In this document: one piece after another, positions 63,415 to 64,000 of the stretch | Position numbering within the stretch: the stretch's first letter is position 1 | How the letters are laid out: the number at the start of each line of letters is the position of its first letter | The notes under the pieces: generated by a model | Seen by the model: only the letters and a program-made list of their open reading frames with translations | What the model was told of the DNA's origin: nothing | Databases searched by the model: none | DNA from: Flavobacteriaceae bacterium Ga0077528 | Lineage (GTDB): Bacteria; Bacteroidota; Bacteroidia; Flavobacteriales; Flavobacteriaceae | DNA: 64,000 bases | Assembly: GCA_001464475.1 (NCBI GenBank) | Contig: LNDX01000005.1 | Location: 93,954-157,953 of the forward strand | Direction: 5' to 3' | Position numbers and translations under genes: made by a program

Positions 63415-64000
63415 ATGTTACATAATGATGTTTTTATTCTCGCAATTGAGAGTTCGTGTGATGATACTGCTGCTGCTGTTTTAAGAAATAATAAAGTTTT
63501 ATCGAATGTTGTTGCTGGTCAAAAAATACATGAAGAATATGGTGGTGTTGTACCTGAATTGGCTTCAAGAGCGCACCAACAAAACATTGTTCCAGTTGTT
63601 GATATGGCTTTAAAGAGAGCAATAGCTTTTACTCAAGGTCCAGGCCTTATGGGTTCTCTTTTAGTGGGAACTTCTTTTGCAAAATCACTTTCGCTTTCGC
63701 TTGATATTCCATTGATAGCTGTGAATCATATGCATGCTCATATTTTGGCTCATTTTATAGATGAGGAAGGTTTTGACAAACCAGAGTTTCCTTTTTTAGC
63801 TTTAACAATTTCTGGTGGACATACCCAAATTGTTAAAGTAAATAGCTTTTTTAATATGGAAATTATCGGCGAAACAACTGATGATGCTGTAGGAGAAGCT
63901 TTTGATAAATCTGCGAAAATAATGGGACTTCCCTATCCTGGCGGACCTTTGATTGATAAATTTGCCAAAGAAGGAAATCCGAAAAAATATCAATTTACAA
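63415..64000 (+). CDS. tsaD: tRNA threonylcarbamoyladenosine synthase TsaD, 5' part
   Basis: The reading frame from the ATG at 63415 runs off the right edge after 195 codons. It shows AIESSCDDTAAAV, HEEYGGVVPELASRAHQQNIVP, the metal-binding NHMHAH, SGGHTQIV and GEAFDKSAKIMGLPYPGGP, all TsaD motifs. The protein transfers the threonylcarbamoyl group to tRNA A37. Compared with E. coli TsaD, about nine residues are missing between ALKRA and IAFTQGPG, without frame loss. Confidence 0.92.
   Translation, partial: MLHNDVFILAIESSCDDTAAAVLRNNKVLSNVVAGQKIHEEYGGVVPELASRAHQQNIVPVVDMALKRAIAFTQGPGLMGSLLVGTSFAKSLSLSLDIPLIAVNHMHAHILAHFIDEEGFDKPEFPFLALTISGGHTQIVKVNSFFNMEIIGETTDDAVGEAFDKSAKIMGLPYPGGPLIDKFAKEGNPKKYQFT

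Noticed and set aside
63434..63622. 62-codon minus-strand ORF inside tsaD
   Set aside because: It is the antisense shadow of the tsaD frame, Gln/His-rich without family resemblance.

Overview
The window is AT-rich chromosomal DNA from a member of the Bacteroidota, most likely a Flavobacterium or close relative. The evidence is the promoter type (repeated TAnnTTTG -7 boxes close upstream of genes), the absence of consistent Shine-Dalgarno sequences, the fused lpxC-fabZ gene, the fused E1 alpha/beta dehydrogenase, DUF4266/DUF3570 proteins, and many LxxC lipoproteins. No rRNA, tRNA, CRISPR array, transposase, integrase or replication origin was recognised.

Layout. 1-7712: a mostly minus-strand run of accessory and housekeeping genes (lipoprotein, beta-barrel, transglutaminase-like proteins, a substrate-binding protein, GNAT, DinB, VOC, nucleoside phosphorylase, SUI1/YciH, 2OG-Fe(II) oxygenase). 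8035-12032: fused E1 dehydrogenase, a small unknown protein, an SRPBCC protein and an HD phosphohydrolase. 12152-18313: a lipid A and translation block on the plus strand, lpxD, lpxC-fabZ, lpxA, efp, a second lpxD-like gene, an NTF2-like gene and sucD. 18390-24726: di-haem cytochrome c peroxidase, fabG, a membrane vWA-like protein and an LtaS-type sulfatase. 24921-36892: a co-directional block with a thioredoxin-like protein, ApbE, DUF4266, DUF3570, an OmpR-type response regulator, a histidine kinase, a heavy-metal RND pump fused to a TolC-like domain, its lipoprotein adaptor, a VIT1/CCC1-type metal transporter and a DUF2231-like membrane protein. Copies of a TTAAG element spaced by 11 bp lie upstream of both ends of this block and may be the response-regulator operator. 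36975-48173: assorted genes (HAD phosphatase, OmpA, thioesterase, MscS, helicase, CBS-nucleotidyltransferase, exonuclease-like, SGNH hydrolase).

48303-55150 is the most unusual region: seven plus-strand ORFs in six modules, separated by 130-140-base imperfect palindromes. In modules 1, 2 and 3 the first 8-10 bases (GTT...) are the exact reverse complement of a sequence just after that module's own ORF; module 5 shows the same with a 3-base bulge. This is the head-to-tail signature of gene cassettes that circularise through an attC-type site, so the region reads as an integron-like cassette array without an integrase in the window. Cargo includes an exported Fe/Mn superoxide dismutase, a Shedu-type (DUF4263) PD-(D/E)xK nuclease likely to act in phage defence, and several membrane or exported proteins of unknown function.

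55163-58617 returns to minus-strand core metabolism (mgsA, a BadF/NAG-kinase-like gene, gapA, pfkA), followed by a 1509-residue TamB-like protein and, at the right edge, the 5' part of tsaD, which seems to lack about nine residues found in other TsaD proteins.
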